Source: Ralstonia soli (lineage in GTDB: Bacteria > Pseudomonadota > Gammaproteobacteria > Burkholderiales > Burkholderiaceae). Taken from it: 64,000 nt of DNA. The notes under the pieces were generated by a model. It searched no databases. It saw only the letters and a program-made list of their open reading frames with translations, and was not told the origin of the DNA. Both the position numbers and the translations under genes were made by a program. Shown in pieces: positions 24,460-35,470 of this stretch. The stretch spans positions 372,001 through 436,000 of the forward strand of contig NZ_JAMXHT010000002.1 of assembly GCF_023955655.1 (NCBI RefSeq). Reading direction: 5' to 3'. Within the stretch, counting starts at the first letter, position 1; each line of letters starts with the position of its first letter.

Positions 24460-25515
24460 ATGACCACCCATACCAAGAAGATCTACGTCTCCGACGTGAC
24501 GCTGCGCGACGGCATGCACGCGATCCGTCATCAATACTCGCTGGATCAGGCCGTTGCCATTGCCAGTGCGCTGGACGATGCAGGCGTCGACAGCATTGAA
24601 GTTGCGCACGGCGACGGGCTGTCGGGTTCGAGCTTCAACTACGGCTTTGGCGCGCATACCGATCTGGAATGGATCGCCGCTGTTGCAGGCACCGTCAAAC
24701 GTGCGCGTGTAGCGACGCTGCTGCTGCCCGGTATCGGCACCGTGCATGACTTGCGCGCCGCGTACGATGCCGGCGCCCGCGTGGTGCGTATCGCCACGCA
24801 TTGCACCGAGGCGGACATCTCGAAGCAGCACATCGAGTACGCCCGCTCGCTCGGCATGGATACGGTCGGCTTTCTGATGATGTCGCACATGACCACGCCG
24901 CAGGCGCTGGGTGTGCAGGCCAAGCTGATGGAAAGCTACGGCGCGCAATGCGTCTATGTGGTGGATTCCGGCGGTGCGCTGAGCATGCGTGACGTGGCCG
25001 AGCGCTTTGATGCACTGAAGGGCGTGCTCGACCCTGCCACGCAGACGGGCATGCACGCCCACCACAACCTTGCGCTGGGTGTGGCCAACTCCATCGTCGC
25101 GCTTGAACACGGATGCGACCGTGTCGATGCCTCGCTGACGGGCATGGGTGCAGGTGCCGGCAACGCGCCGCTGGAGGTGTTCATTGCGGCTGTCGACCGC
25201 ATGAAGCTCAACCATGGCTGCGACGTGAAGAAGCTGATCGACGCCGCCGAAGACATCGTGCGGCCGCTGCAGGAGCGCCCCGTGCGCGTGGATCGCGAAA
25301 CGCTCGCGCTGGGCTACGCCGGGGTGTATTCCAGCTTCCTGCGTCATACCGAAGCGGCGGCGGCCAAGTATGGTCTGTCTGCGTTCGACATCATGGTCGA
25401 GCTGGGTCGTCGCCGCATGGTCGGAGGCCAGGAGGACATGATCGTCGACGTAGCGCTCGACATGCTGAAGGCCCGTGAGTCGACGCAGCAATCGCCGAGC
25501 ACGGAGGCCGCATGA
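24460..25515 (+). CDS. nbaI: 4-hydroxy-2-oxovalerate aldolase
   Basis: 351 residues with the DRE-TIM barrel motif [14 protein letters not shown] at the N-terminus and the metal-ligand HAHHNL segment in the middle. The C-terminal communication domain of DmpG-type aldolases follows. It splits 4-hydroxy-2-oxovalerate into pyruvate and acetaldehyde and should pair with the acylating dehydrogenase 13 bp upstream. The next gene overlaps its stop by 4 nt. Confidence 0.96.
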   Translation: MTTHTKKIYVSDVTLRDGMHAIRHQYSLDQAVAIASALDDAGVDSIEVAHGDGLSGSSFNYGFGAHTDLEWIAAVAGTVKRARVATLLLPGIGTVHDLRAAYDAGARVVRIATHCTEADISKQHIEYARSLGMDTVGFLMMSHMTTPQALGVQAKLMESYGAQCVYVVDSGGALSMRDVAERFDALKGVLDPATQTGMHAHHNLALGVANSIVALEHGCDRVDASLTGMGAGAGNAPLEVFIAAVDRMKLNHGCDVKKLIDAAEDIVRPLQERPVRVDRETLALGYAGVYSSFLRHTEAAAAKYGLSAFDIMVELGRRRMVGGQEDMIVDVALDMLKARESTQQSPSTEAA

Positions 25516-26276
25516 TCGATCTCAATGCCATTGCCGCACGCGTGGATGATGCCGCGCGCTATGCCGAACCGATTGGCCAATTGACCGACGACGCAGGCTT
25601 CTCGCTGGAGGAAGCCTATGAAATTCAGCGTGCGTCCATCGAGCGCCGCATCCATCGCGGTGAAAGCATGGTTGGGGTCAAGCTGGGGTTCACCAGCCGG
25701 GCCAAGATGGTGCAGATGGGCGTCGACAGCCTGATCTGGGGCTGGCTGACTGACACGATGCTTGAAGAAGACGGCGGGCGCGTGCTGCTCGATCGCTTCA
25801 TTCATCCGCGGGTCGAGCCCGAGGTGTGCTTTCTGACCAGCCGCGAGATCGACCGCCCGCTCACGCTGCTGGAAGCCGCGAGCTATCTGGATGCCGTGGC
25901 ACCAGCCATGGAGATCATCGACTCGCGCTACCGCAACTTCAAGTTCACGCTCGAAGACGTGGTGGCCGACAACTGCTCGTCGGCAGGCCTTGTCATCGGG
26001 CCTTGGACACGCCGCTTCGACACGCTGCGCAATGCGGGCGTGCTGATGCGCATGGATGGGCGTGCCGTGCAGGTGGGCTCCACGGCGGCCATCCTGGGCG
26101 ACCCGTTGCGCTCGGTCGTGCAGGCTTCACGGCTGATCTCGCAGAGCGGGCTGGTGCTGCCTGCGGGCTCGCTCGTCATGGCCGGCGCGGCGACCGCTGC
26201 CCAGGCGCTGCCACGCGGCGTGCATGTGCAGTGCGTCGTCAACGGACTCGGCGCCACCGAATTCACTACCTACTGA
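25512..26276 (+). CDS. nbaG: 4-oxalocrotonate decarboxylase
   Basis: 254 residues of the hydratase/decarboxylase family. [17 protein letters not shown], the metal Glu pair in [14 protein letters not shown] and [23 protein letters not shown] are typical of DmpH/NbaG. It removes CO2 from 4-oxalocrotonate to give 2-oxopent-4-enoate for the hydratase at 22687. DmpE and DmpH are known to form a complex, and both are present here. The start is coupled to the aldolase stop. Confidence 0.92.
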   Translation: MIDLNAIAARVDDAARYAEPIGQLTDDAGFSLEEAYEIQRASIERRIHRGESMVGVKLGFTSRAKMVQMGVDSLIWGWLTDTMLEEDGGRVLLDRFIHPRVEPEVCFLTSREIDRPLTLLEAASYLDAVAPAMEIIDSRYRNFKFTLEDVVADNCSSAGLVIGPWTRRFDTLRNAGVLMRMDGRAVQVGSTAAILGDPLRSVVQASRLISQSGLVLPAGSLVMAGAATAAQALPRGVHVQCVVNGLGATEFTTY

Positions 26277-26295
26277 GACTGAACCTCGGATTGCT

Positions 26296-27284
<989 letters not shown>

Positions 27285-27321
27285 CGGTCTGGCGTTCCCC
27301 CACAAGCAATTGCAATTGACG

Positions 27322-28332
27322 ATGACACTTCGAATCGACATGCATTCGCACTTCTTCCCGCCCATCACGCGGGAGGAGGCGGCAAGCCTCGATGCAGAAC
27401 AGGCCCCGTGGCTGCGCATCGACGCCGACGGCGAGCGCGGCATGATCATGGCCGGTGAGCGTGCGTTCCGCCCGGTCTACCGCGCGCTGTGGGATCCGGC
27501 AAAGCGCATTGAAGAGATGGATGCGCTCGGCGTGGATGTGCAGCTCGTCTGCGCCACACCCGTGATGTTTGGCTACGGTTACGACGGCGCCGCCGCGCAT
27601 GATTGGGCAGCTCGCATGAACGATCGCGCGCTGGAGCTCTGTGCCCATGCGCCCAAGCGCCTGAAGGCGCTGGCGCAGGTGCCGCTGCAGGACATCGACC
27701 TGGCGTGCCGCGAGGCCACGCGTGCCCATCGCGCAGGCCACCACGGCGTGCAGATCGGCAACCACCTCGGGCCGCGCGATCTGGACGACGCGCACCTCGT
27801 CTCCTTCCTCACGCACTGCGCCAACGACGGCATTCCCGTGCTCGTGCACCCGTGGGACATGATGACCGACGGTCGCATGAAGAAATGGATGCTGCCGTGG
27901 CTGGTGGCCATGCCGGCGGAGACGCAGTTGAGCATGGTCTCGCTCATCCTGTCCGGCGCGTTCGAGCGGATTCCAAAGTCGCTCAAGCTTTGCTTTGCGC
28001 ACGGCGGCGGCAGCTTCGCGTTCTTGCTCGGGCGCGTGCAGAACGCCTGGGAGCAGCGCGACATCGTGCGTGAAGACTGCCCGAACCCGCCCGTCTCGTA
28101 CCTCGATCGTTTCTACGTGGACAGCGCCGTGTTCGACCCGCGCGCGCTGAGCCTGCTGGTCGACACCATGGGTGAAGACCGCGTGCTGCTCGGCTCGGAT
28201 TATCCGTTTCCGCTGGGCGAGCAGAAGATCGGCGATCTGGTTGCCAGCCATGCGCAGCTGAGCGACACCGCCAAGGCCAAGATCCTGGGCGGCAACGCGG
28301 CGCGCTTCTTCGATCTTCCCGATGCGGCCTGA
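27322..28332 (+). CDS. nbaD: 2-amino-3-carboxymuconate-6-semialdehyde decarboxylase
   Basis: 336 residues of the amidohydrolase superfamily. The zinc motif HSH is at 8-10 ([11 protein letters not shown]), another ligand is in VLVHPWDMM, and the Asp ligand is in [12 protein letters not shown], the ACMSD signature. It decarboxylates 2-amino-3-carboxymuconate semialdehyde to 2-aminomuconate semialdehyde and thereby diverts flux from quinolinate to energy metabolism. I chose the ATG at 27322; a ribosome site is weak and TTG two codons earlier is possible. Confidence 0.95.
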   Translation: MTLRIDMHSHFFPPITREEAASLDAEQAPWLRIDADGERGMIMAGERAFRPVYRALWDPAKRIEEMDALGVDVQLVCATPVMFGYGYDGAAAHDWAARMNDRALELCAHAPKRLKALAQVPLQDIDLACREATRAHRAGHHGVQIGNHLGPRDLDDAHLVSFLTHCANDGIPVLVHPWDMMTDGRMKKWMLPWLVAMPAETQLSMVSLILSGAFERIPKSLKLCFAHGGGSFAFLLGRVQNAWEQRDIVREDCPNPPVSYLDRFYVDSAVFDPRALSLLVDTMGEDRVLLGSDYPFPLGEQKIGDLVASHAQLSDTAKAKILGGNAARFFDLPDAA

Positions 28333-28373
28333 ATGGCCCCGCCACGAACCTTTAAAACACACAGCAAGACACC

Positions 28374-29612
28374 ATGACTTCGAAGATGACTCGGGACGAC
28401 TGCGCCGCACTGGACGCGGCCGACACCCTGGCCCATTGCCGCTCGCGTTTCGACCTGCCCGCCGACACGATCTACCTCGACGGCAACTCGTTGGGCGCCA
28501 TGCCCGCCAACGTGCCCGCACGCATGAAGCAGGCGCTGGAGCAGGAGTGGGCGCACGGCCTGATCCGCTCGTGGAACGATGCCGACTGGTATCCCGCACC
28601 GCAGCGCACCGGCGACAAGATCGCCAGGCTGATCGGCGCCGGGCCGGGCGAGGTGATCGTGGCCGATTCCACCTCGGTGAACCTGTTCAAGGTGCTGGTG
28701 GCTGCCACGCGCATGCAGCCCGGCCGCCGCGTGATCCTGGCCGAGCGCACGAACTTCCCGACCGACGTGTACATTGCCAGCAGCGCGGCTGAAATGACCG
28801 GCTGCGAACTGCGTTGCGTCGATCCAGGCGAGGTGTTGGCCGCGATTGACGAGTCCGTTGCCATCGTGTCGCTCACGCACGTGAATTACAAGACCGGCAA
28901 GCGTTACGACATGGAAGCCCTGACGCGCCGCGCGCACGAAGTCGGCGCACTGATCGTCTGGGACTTGTGCCACACGGCCGGCGCCATGCCGGTGCATCTC
29001 AATGCGTGCGAAGCCGATTTCGCCGTGGGCTGCGGCTATAAGTACCTGAACGGTGGCCCGGGTGCGCCGGCCTTTGTGTTCGTGGCGTCGCGCCACTTGG
29101 CTGCGGTGCGTCAACCGCTGACGGGTTGGCACGGTCACGCCAAGCCGTTCGAGTTCACGCACGACTACGCGCCGCATCCCGCCATCGACCGCATGCTGAC
29201 GGGCACCGCGCCGCAGCTCGGCGTGATCGCGCTGGAGAGCGCGCTCGATGCGTTTGATGGCGTGGACCTCGACACGCTGCGCGAGAAGAGCGTCGCGCTG
29301 GGCAATCTGTTCATTGCGTTGGCCGATCAGGAGCTCGCAGGGCTTGGCTGCGGGCTGGCTTCGCCGCGCGATGCGGACCAGCGCGGCAGCCAGGTCTCGC
29401 TTACGCATGAAGAGGGCTACGCGATCATGCAGGCGCTGATCGACCGCAACGTGATCGGCGATTTCCGTGCGCCGGACATCCTGCGCTTCGGCTTCGCGCC
29501 GCTCTATGTCCGCTACGTCGACATCTGGGACACCATCGCCGCGCTCAAGGACATCATCGCGACCGGCGCGTGGAACACCCCGGAATTCCGTACGCGCAAA
29601 TCCGTGACCTGA
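28374..29612 (+). CDS. kynU: Kynureninase
   Basis: 412 residues, fold type I PLP enzyme. The Schiff-base lysine is Lys223 in CGYKYLNGGPG, the cofactor Asp is at 197 in WDLCHTAGA, and YLDGNSLGAMP and HGLIRSWNDADWYPAP are substrate-side kynureninase segments. It cleaves kynurenine or 3-hydroxykynurenine to (3-hydroxy)anthranilate plus alanine. It follows the ACMSD gene by 41 bp in the same orientation, so here it should feed 3-hydroxyanthranilate to the dioxygenase. Confidence 0.96.
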   Translation: MTSKMTRDDCAALDAADTLAHCRSRFDLPADTIYLDGNSLGAMPANVPARMKQALEQEWAHGLIRSWNDADWYPAPQRTGDKIARLIGAGPGEVIVADSTSVNLFKVLVAATRMQPGRRVILAERTNFPTDVYIASSAAEMTGCELRCVDPGEVLAAIDESVAIVSLTHVNYKTGKRYDMEALTRRAHEVGALIVWDLCHTAGAMPVHLNACEADFAVGCGYKYLNGGPGAPAFVFVASRHLAAVRQPLTGWHGHAKPFEFTHDYAPHPAIDRMLTGTAPQLGVIALESALDAFDGVDLDTLREKSVALGNLFIALADQELAGLGCGLASPRDADQRGSQVSLTHEEGYAIMQALIDRNVIGDFRAPDILRFGFAPLYVRYVDIWDTIAALKDIIATGAWNTPEFRTRKSVT

Positions 29613-29702
29613 CCGCCGGGTCCTGGATCTGGACTGTCGGCAATCCCATTACGAACAAGCGGCCGCACCCTCGCGGCGCCGGCCGCAGCAAGGAGACACA
29701 CC

Positions 29703-31100
29703 GTGAGGCAACAACACGGATTTGACTCGATTGTCGAGCGGGAAAAGGGGCTGCAGCGTGGCCTGTCTACCGCGCAGCTTTCGATGATTGCCATTGGCGG
29801 TGCGATTGGCACGGGCCTGTTCCTGGGCAGCGGTTTCGCCATCGGCTTTGCCGGGCCCAGCGTGCTGGTGAGCTACGCGATCGGCGCGCTGATCGCCTTG
29901 CTGCTGATGGGCTGCCTGGCCGAGATGACGGTTGCCCACCCCACGTCCGGTTCGTTCGGCGCGTATGCCGAGCACTACATCGGACCGTGGGCCGGGTTTC
30001 TGGTGCGCTATGCGTATTGGTCGTCGATCGTGCTGGCGGTGGGCGCGGAGGTCACGGCCATCGCCGTCTACATGAAGTACTGGTTTCCGGCGGTGCCGGG
30101 GTGGTACTGGATCGTCGGCTTCTCAGCAGCGCTCGTTGGTGTGAACGTCGTGAGCGTGAAGGTGTTCGGCGCGGTGGAGTACGTGTTCTCGATGCTGAAG
30201 ATCGCGGCCATCGTCGGCTTCATCCTGCTGGGTGCGTATGTGGTGTTCCGCGCGCCGGCCGGCTCGGGCATCGGCCTGGCGAACTACCAGGTGCAGGGCG
30301 GCTTCTTCCCGAAGGGCGCGTGGGGCACGTGGGTGGCGGTGATCGTGTCGATCTTCAGCTACCTGAGCATCGAGATGATTGCCGTGGCTGCCGGCGAGGC
30401 GCGTGACCCGCACAAGGCCATCACGCGCGCCTTTCGCGCCACGATGATCCGGCTGGTGGTCTTCTACCTGCTGACGCTCGCGCTGATGCTGGCCATCGTG
30501 CCGTGGACGTCCGCCGGTGCCAACGAGAGCCCGTTCGTCAAGGTGATGGCCGCCACGTCGCTGCCAGGCGCTGCCGGGGTGTTCAACTTCGTGATCCTGG
30601 TTGCCGCGCTCTCGGCCATGAACAGCCAGCTCTACATCACCACGCGCATGATGTTCAGCCTGTCGCGCGCCGGTTACGCACCCAAGGCGCTGGGTCGCCT
30701 GAATGCGAGCGGTGTGCCGACCGGGGCGCTGCTGCTCTCCGCGGTGGGCATTGCCGTGGCGACGGTGCTCAACGCGCTGTATCCGGAGAGCGCCTTCCTG
30801 CTGATGATGTCGGTGTCGATGTTCGGCGCGATGTTTACGTGGCTGATGATCTTCATTACGCATCTGTTCTTCCGCCGGCAGCACCGCGGTCAGGTGCTGG
30901 CATTCCGCATGTGGGGGTTCCCGGTGACGTCGCTGCTGGGCGCGGCACTGATGGCGGCGGCGCTGGCCACCACCTACTTCACGGCGGAGTTCCGCATGAC
31001 GCTGCTGTGCGGCGTGCCGTTCATGATTGCGCTGTCGGCGGTGTACGGCCTGTGGTATCGCAACCAGACGCACACTGCCCGGGCTGTCACCTCTTCTTGA
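29703..31100 (+). CDS. APC family amino acid permease
   Basis: 465 residues from a GTG with AAGGAG about eight bases upstream, and about 12 membrane segments. AIGGAIGTGLFLGSG is the first-helix substrate motif of the AAT branch (relatives of AroP, PheP, CycA and GabP). EMTVAHPTSGSFGAYAE and SYLSIEMIAVAAGEARDP are conserved family segments. It closes the kynureninase operon 90 bp downstream, so kynurenine, tryptophan or 3-hydroxykynurenine uptake is the obvious inference; the specificity is not visible in sequence. Confidence 0.9.
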   Translation: MRQQHGFDSIVEREKGLQRGLSTAQLSMIAIGGAIGTGLFLGSGFAIGFAGPSVLVSYAIGALIALLLMGCLAEMTVAHPTSGSFGAYAEHYIGPWAGFLVRYAYWSSIVLAVGAEVTAIAVYMKYWFPAVPGWYWIVGFSAALVGVNVVSVKVFGAVEYVFSMLKIAAIVGFILLGAYVVFRAPAGSGIGLANYQVQGGFFPKGAWGTWVAVIVSIFSYLSIEMIAVAAGEARDPHKAITRAFRATMIRLVVFYLLTLALMLAIVPWTSAGANESPFVKVMAATSLPGAAGVFNFVILVAALSAMNSQLYITTRMMFSLSRAGYAPKALGRLNASGVPTGALLLSAVGIAVATVLNALYPESAFLLMMSVSMFGAMFTWLMIFITHLFFRRQHRGQVLAFRMWGFPVTSLLGAALMAAALATTYFTAEFRMTLLCGVPFMIALSAVYGLWYRNQTHTARAVTSS

Positions 31101-31154
31101 TCGGCCAAATGTCCGTTATTCTCGCCAGTCCCAACATTGACGGAGTCGTTCTTC

Positions 31155-31700
31155 ATGTCGCTGAATTTTCTCGGCATTGCCGGTAGCCTGCGCCGTAAAT
31201 CCACCAACCAGGGCCTGCTGCGTGCGGCATCCACGCGCCTGCCGGCGGGCGTTGAAATGGACTTGGCCGATCTGACGGACATTCCGTTCTACAACGCTGA
31301 CGTCACGGAAAAGCCGGCCTCGGTGCTGCGCGTGTTGCAGCAGATCGAGCGCGCCGACGCGCTGGTGCTGGCCTGCCCCGAGTACAACTACTCGCTGGCG
31401 CCAGCGCTGAAGAACATCCTCGACTGGGCTTCGCGTGAACCGAACAACGCGTTGCTGGCCGGCAAGCCGGTCGCGATCCTGGGGGCGGGCGGTGGCATGG
31501 GCACGTCGCGCGCGCAGTACCACCTGCGTCAGGTGTGCGTATATCTGGATCTGCATCCGCTGAACAAGCCGGAGGTGTTTGCGAATGCGTTTGCCGGCGG
31601 CTTCACCGCCGAGGGCGATCTGACGGACGAGCGCATCTCCGGTCTGGTCACCGAGCAGATGCAGGCGCTGGCCAACTGGACGAAGAAGCTCAAGGGCTGA
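31155..31700 (+). CDS. NADPH-dependent FMN reductase family protein (ChrR/YieF type)
   Basis: 181 residues with a flavodoxin-like fold. The FMN phosphate loop is GSLRRKSTNQ (10-19) and the isoalloxazine loop is PEYNYSLAP (75-83), followed by GAGGGMGTSRAQ. Relatives reduce quinones by two electrons and also chromate. It starts 54 bp after the permease gene and could be a last operon member or an independent gene. A role against quinonoid aminophenol products would fit but is not shown. Confidence 0.9.
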   Translation: MSLNFLGIAGSLRRKSTNQGLLRAASTRLPAGVEMDLADLTDIPFYNADVTEKPASVLRVLQQIERADALVLACPEYNYSLAPALKNILDWASREPNNALLAGKPVAILGAGGGMGTSRAQYHLRQVCVYLDLHPLNKPEVFANAFAGGFTAEGDLTDERISGLVTEQMQALANWTKKLKG

Positions 31701-31718
31701 CAGACGCCCCTGTGTGAT

Positions 31719-32948
31719 TCACTCGCCGGCGTGCAATGTGCGATTGCGCCCGGCGAGCATGCCCGCCACGATGGACGCCAGCGCAATCGCGCTGAACAGC
31801 CACCCCATCACCGCCCAACTGCCGGTCAGGTCGTGCAGCACGCCCATGAGATACGGCCCCGCAGCGGCCATCGTGTAACCGATGCCCTGCGTCATGGCGG
31901 ACAGGCTGGCCGCCACACGCGCATCGGCCGAGCGCAGCACGATCAACGACAGCGCCACGCTGAAGTTGCCGCCCTGGCCCAGCCCCAGCAGCACCGCCCA
32001 CCACCACAGCGTTGAGAGCGGCGCGTACAGGCAGCCAATCAGGCCGGCCCAGCACATCAGCATCATCAGCAGCACGGCGGGGCGTTGATCCCGGCCGAGG
32101 CGCGCCACGAACGGCCCGCCCAGCGCGGTGATGAGCTGAACCAGAATTGACACCGCCACCACCACGCCCGATTGCACGGCAGACAGCCCACGGTCTTGCA
32201 GGATCACGGGCAGCCAGCCGAACACGCAGTACGCCAGCGACGATTGCAGCCCCATGTAGAGCGTCACCTGCCAGGCGATCGGCTTGTTCCACAGCGACAC
32301 GCGTTCCAGCCGCATCGCCGCGCCCTTGCCGTGTGCATGCCGCATGTGCGGCCACCAGCCGATGAAGGCCAGCAATGCGGGCAGGGCCCAGAACGCCAGT
32401 GCCGGCTGCCAGCCGCCCAGCCACGCCGAGAGCGGTGCGCTCGCGCCAGCCGCCACCGCCGCGCCAAAGCACAGCGCCATGGTGTAGACGCCGGTCATCA
32501 GGTCGGCCTGCCGGCCAAAGTCACGCTTGACGATGCCCGGTAGCAGGATGCCCGTCACGCCAATACAGGCGCCCGCCGCCAGCGTGCCGATGAAGAGCGG
32601 CGCGACGCCACCCGCGCTGCGCAGGGCAATGCCTGCTGCCAGCGCAATCAGCAAACCGCCCACTGCGCGCTCCGCGCCAAAGCGCCGGGCCAGCACCGCC
32701 GCCGCCGGGGCAAAGAGGCCCAGGCACAGCACCGGCAATGTCGTCAGCAGCCCCGCCGTGGCGCCCGACAACCCCGTGCCCGCCGCCACCTGCTTGAGTA
32801 CGGGCGACAGGCTTGACAGTGCGGGCCGCAGGTTCACGCCCACCAGCACCAGCCCGACCACGAGCATGATCAGCGCGCCGGCCGAGCGGTTTCTGTCGGA
32901 GTGATGCGTAGGGGAAGGGGATTGCGGCGACAGCGGTGATTGGGACAT
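31719..32948 (-). CDS. MFS transporter, CynX/NimT (cyanate transporter-like) family
   Basis: 409 residues with about 12 membrane segments. The start MSQSPLSPQSP at 32948 is chosen over a farther-upstream frame because the preceding residues are not conserved. LVLVGVNLRPALSSLSPVL is the signature first helix of the CynX/NimT group, which moves small organic anions, cyanate or 2-nitroimidazole. The gene converges with the FMN reductase gene, 18 bp stop to stop. Substrate unknown. Confidence 0.9.
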   Translation of the reverse strand: MSQSPLSPQSPSPTHHSDRNRSAGALIMLVVGLVLVGVNLRPALSSLSPVLKQVAAGTGLSGATAGLLTTLPVLCLGLFAPAAAVLARRFGAERAVGGLLIALAAGIALRSAGGVAPLFIGTLAAGACIGVTGILLPGIVKRDFGRQADLMTGVYTMALCFGAAVAAGASAPLSAWLGGWQPALAFWALPALLAFIGWWPHMRHAHGKGAAMRLERVSLWNKPIAWQVTLYMGLQSSLAYCVFGWLPVILQDRGLSAVQSGVVVAVSILVQLITALGGPFVARLGRDQRPAVLLMMLMCWAGLIGCLYAPLSTLWWWAVLLGLGQGGNFSVALSLIVLRSADARVAASLSAMTQGIGYTMAAAGPYLMGVLHDLTGSWAVMGWLFSAIALASIVAGMLAGRNRTLHAGE

Positions 32949-33038
32949 GGCGGGGCACTTTGCGGGCAAGGCGCCGATTGTAGGGCGTGCGCCGGATTGG
33001 TGCATGCTCGCCGCCCAATCCCAATGATGGCGACGTCG

Positions 33039-33920
33039 TTATTGCGTCCGGTCGATTCGCGTCGCGAGGTCGGCCAGCACGTCGGCTGGCGGCGCGCCGC
33101 GTTCGGCGGCCAGGGCCAGTGCGCGCCGCGTGAGTGCGGTGTACAGCGCGGCGTGATCTGCACCGAGCGTATCGAGCGCGTGCAGATGCTTGTCGATCAC
33201 GCCGCCGTCTCCGCGCGAGACCGGGCCTGCCAGCGCACCAGCCAGGCCCCGTGCTCGGGCGGCGGCCAGCGTGCCGTCGACCAGCGGCCACATGGCGGCG
33301 ACAGCGGCATCACGATCGATGCCGGCGGCTTGCCACAGCGTGGCGGCCTCATGCAGCGCGCACAGCAGGAAGCTGGCGGCATAGTTGGCTCCGGCGTGGT
33401 ACAGCGCGCGTTGTCCGGCACGCACCTTCAACGGCGTGCAGCCGAGGCGTTGCGCAAAGCTGGCAAGCGCTGCGTCGTGCGGCGCGTCGGCATCGATGGC
33501 GATGGATGCGCCGCCCAGCCGTTCGGCCTCGTCCGGCAAGCCGGCAAAGAGAAACAGCGGGTGGAAGCTGGCCGTGTCAGCACCGGCCTGGCGGGCAGCG
33601 TTCAGCAGGTCGCGTTCACTCGCGCCGCTGCAGTGGAGCACGAGCTGCCCCGGGCGCCAGCGCACGCGCTCGACCACGCTGGGGATGGCGTCATCCGGCA
33701 CAGTCACGAATACCCAATCAGCGGCATCCGCCACGCCTTGCGCGTCGAGCGCGCGGGCGCCGGTGGCCCGCGCGAGCCACGCCGCGGGTTGCGGTGAACG
33801 GCTGGCCACAGCCACGGTGCGGATGCCCGCGTCATGTGCGCGCATGGCTACCGCTCGCGCAAGCCGCCCCGCACCAATCCAGCCTACCGACACCGGCGCT
33901 TCGATCGCAAAAGACGTCAT
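33039..33920 (-). CDS. Rossmann-like/DUF2520 domain dehydrogenase
   Basis: 293 residues. The N-terminal NAD(P) motif is GWIGAGRLARAVA, and VFVTVPDDAIPSV follows as in ProC/F420-dependent oxidoreductase folds. The C-terminal helical DUF2520 domain contains HCSGA, ASFHPLFLF and ALYHAGANYAASF. The physiological reaction of this family is not established. It is 90 bp upstream of the CynX-type transporter on the same strand. Confidence 0.85.
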   Translation of the reverse strand: MTSFAIEAPVSVGWIGAGRLARAVAMRAHDAGIRTVAVASRSPQPAAWLARATGARALDAQGVADAADWVFVTVPDDAIPSVVERVRWRPGQLVLHCSGASERDLLNAARQAGADTASFHPLFLFAGLPDEAERLGGASIAIDADAPHDAALASFAQRLGCTPLKVRAGQRALYHAGANYAASFLLCALHEAATLWQAAGIDRDAAVAAMWPLVDGTLAAARARGLAGALAGPVSRGDGGVIDKHLHALDTLGADHAALYTALTRRALALAAERGAPPADVLADLATRIDRTQ

Positions 33921-34091
33921 ACCGAACCCCTGTTCTGAATCGTCCGCATCTTATAGCGAAGCGTCGTTCGGAGAACGAGGTGCGAGGCCGTGGTGGCATG
34001 ACCGGTACACTGCTCGCCTTCGCCCGGCAGCGTTGGAGCGGTCGCGGGCGAGTGGTTTCCTTAGGCAGACAGGTCAGTGCAGACAAGCGTT

Positions 34092-35024
34092 ATGCAAAGC
34101 AAAAGCAGGGCAACACTCATCGGGCTCATCGCGGTGTTGTTGTGGAGTTCGATCGTGGGCCTCATCCGCGGCGTGAGCCAGAGCCTGGGCGCCGTGGGTG
34201 GTGCTGCCATGATCTATAGCGTTGCGTCGGTGCTGCTGCTGTTCTCGGTGGGTTTCGTCAATGTGAAGACGTTTCCGCGGCGCTACCTGGTATGGGGCAG
34301 CTTCCTGTTCGTGTCGTACGAGCTGTGCCTGTCTCTGTCGATCGGCTATGCCAACAGCGGCCGGCAGGCCATCGAGGTCGGCATGGTCAACTACCTGTGG
34401 CCGACGTTCACGATGCTCTCAGCTATCGCGTTCAACAAGCAGCGGGCGAATGCGCTGATCGTTCCGGGTGCGCTGATCTCCATCCTCGGGATCTGCCTGG
34501 TGCTCGGCGGTGACCAGGGGCTGGATCTCGCCGGCATGGCCGGCAACGTCAAGGACAACCCGCTCAGCTACGGACTTGCCTTCACGGGCGCGGTGATCTG
34601 GGCGGCGTATTGCACCGTCACCAACCGCATTGCCGAGGGTAAGAATGGCGTCACGCTGTTCTTCATGCTGACGGCGCTGACGTTGTGGATCAAGTTCCTC
34701 GCCACGGGCGGCGGCGCGATGCACTTCAGCTTCTCGGCGGTCATCTACCTGGTGCTGGCCGCTTCCGCGATGGGGTTTGGCTATGCGGCGTGGAACGTCG
34801 GCATTCTGCACGGCAACGTCACGGTGCTGGCCGGTGCGTCCTACTTCATCCCGGTGTTGTCTGCCGCCCTGGCGGCTGCGCTGCTGGATGCGCCGCTGTC
34901 CTTCGCGTTCTGGAAGGGCGCCTCGATGGTGGTTGCGGGGTCGATCCTGTGCTGGCTTGCCACGCGCGGGCAGCGGGCACGCGCCTCGTCGTTGCCCCAG
35001 CGTTCCAGGGTGCCGACCGACTAA
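34092..35024 (+). CDS. yddG: Aromatic amino acid exporter, YddG/DMT family
   Basis: 310 residues with ten predicted membrane helices (two EamA halves). The sequence tracks E. coli YddG closely: ATLIGLIAVLLWSSIVGLIRGVS at the start, then QAIEVGMVNYLWP, IWAAYCTVTN and YAAWNVGILHGNVT. YddG exports phenylalanine, tyrosine, tryptophan and analogues. The in-frame GTG at 34077 is possible, but the ATG at 34092 matches the family start. The gene sits near, but not in, the kynurenine operon. Confidence 0.92.
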   Translation: MQSKSRATLIGLIAVLLWSSIVGLIRGVSQSLGAVGGAAMIYSVASVLLLFSVGFVNVKTFPRRYLVWGSFLFVSYELCLSLSIGYANSGRQAIEVGMVNYLWPTFTMLSAIAFNKQRANALIVPGALISILGICLVLGGDQGLDLAGMAGNVKDNPLSYGLAFTGAVIWAAYCTVTNRIAEGKNGVTLFFMLTALTLWIKFLATGGGAMHFSFSAVIYLVLAASAMGFGYAAWNVGILHGNVTVLAGASYFIPVLSAALAAALLDAPLSFAFWKGASMVVAGSILCWLATRGQRARASSLPQRSRVPTD

Positions 35025-35101
35025 AAGGCTTGGTGGCTACGGAGTGCGGATGCTATTTCGCAATTAACCGCCAAGTTTTCCGTGAAACCGTAGACCTAGC
35101 C

Positions 35102-35161
35102 AGCACGGGAACGGGGCGTGCTAGATGCCGGGTAAGCCGCTGCCCAGCCACGGGCAGCGGC
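35102..35161 (+). other. Tandem RNA hairpins upstream of the DUF3309 gene
   Basis: Two stems lie in the 163-bp gap: AGCACG/CGTGCT (35102-35107 with 35117-35122) and a perfect 10-bp stem GCCGCTGCCC/GGGCAGCGGC (35136-35145 with 35152-35161, loop AGCCAC). Neither is followed by a T-run. They may terminate the exporter transcript or structure the leader of the small membrane protein gene. Confidence 0.4.
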
Positions 35162-35187
35162 ATACCAACACGGAACCAGGAGGCATC

Positions 35188-35343
35188 ATGTTGAGCACCA
35201 TTCTCATCGTCGTTCTCATCCTGCTGCTGATCGGCGCGCTGCCGTCGTGGCCGTACAGCCGCAGTTGGGGCTATGGACCAACGGGCGGGCTCGGGTTGAT
35301 CGTGGTGATCGTCGTCATTCTTGTGCTGCTGGGCTACATCTGA
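35188..35343 (+). CDS. DUF3309 small membrane protein
   Basis: 51 residues: one hydrophobic helix at about 3-17, the turn GALPSWPYSRSWGYGPTGG and a second helix to LLGYI. This is the complete DUF3309 pattern, found widely in proteobacteria and of unknown function. The ATG has AGGAGG four bases upstream. Longer in-frame starts add a hydrophilic stretch that crosses the hairpins and are rejected. It is probably a stress-related inner-membrane mini-protein; no partner is visible. Confidence 0.88.
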   Translation: MLSTILIVVLILLLIGALPSWPYSRSWGYGPTGGLGLIVVIVVILVLLGYI

Positions 35344-35470
35344 TGCCGGTCCATGTCTCTGAGCATTGCCTGACCGGTGATCGCGCGGTGGCTTAGCACG
35401 CGAAGATGGCGGGTGTCTTGCGGACGCTTGACTGGGCATAATTCCAGCTGCGTTTTACAGGACACTTTCC

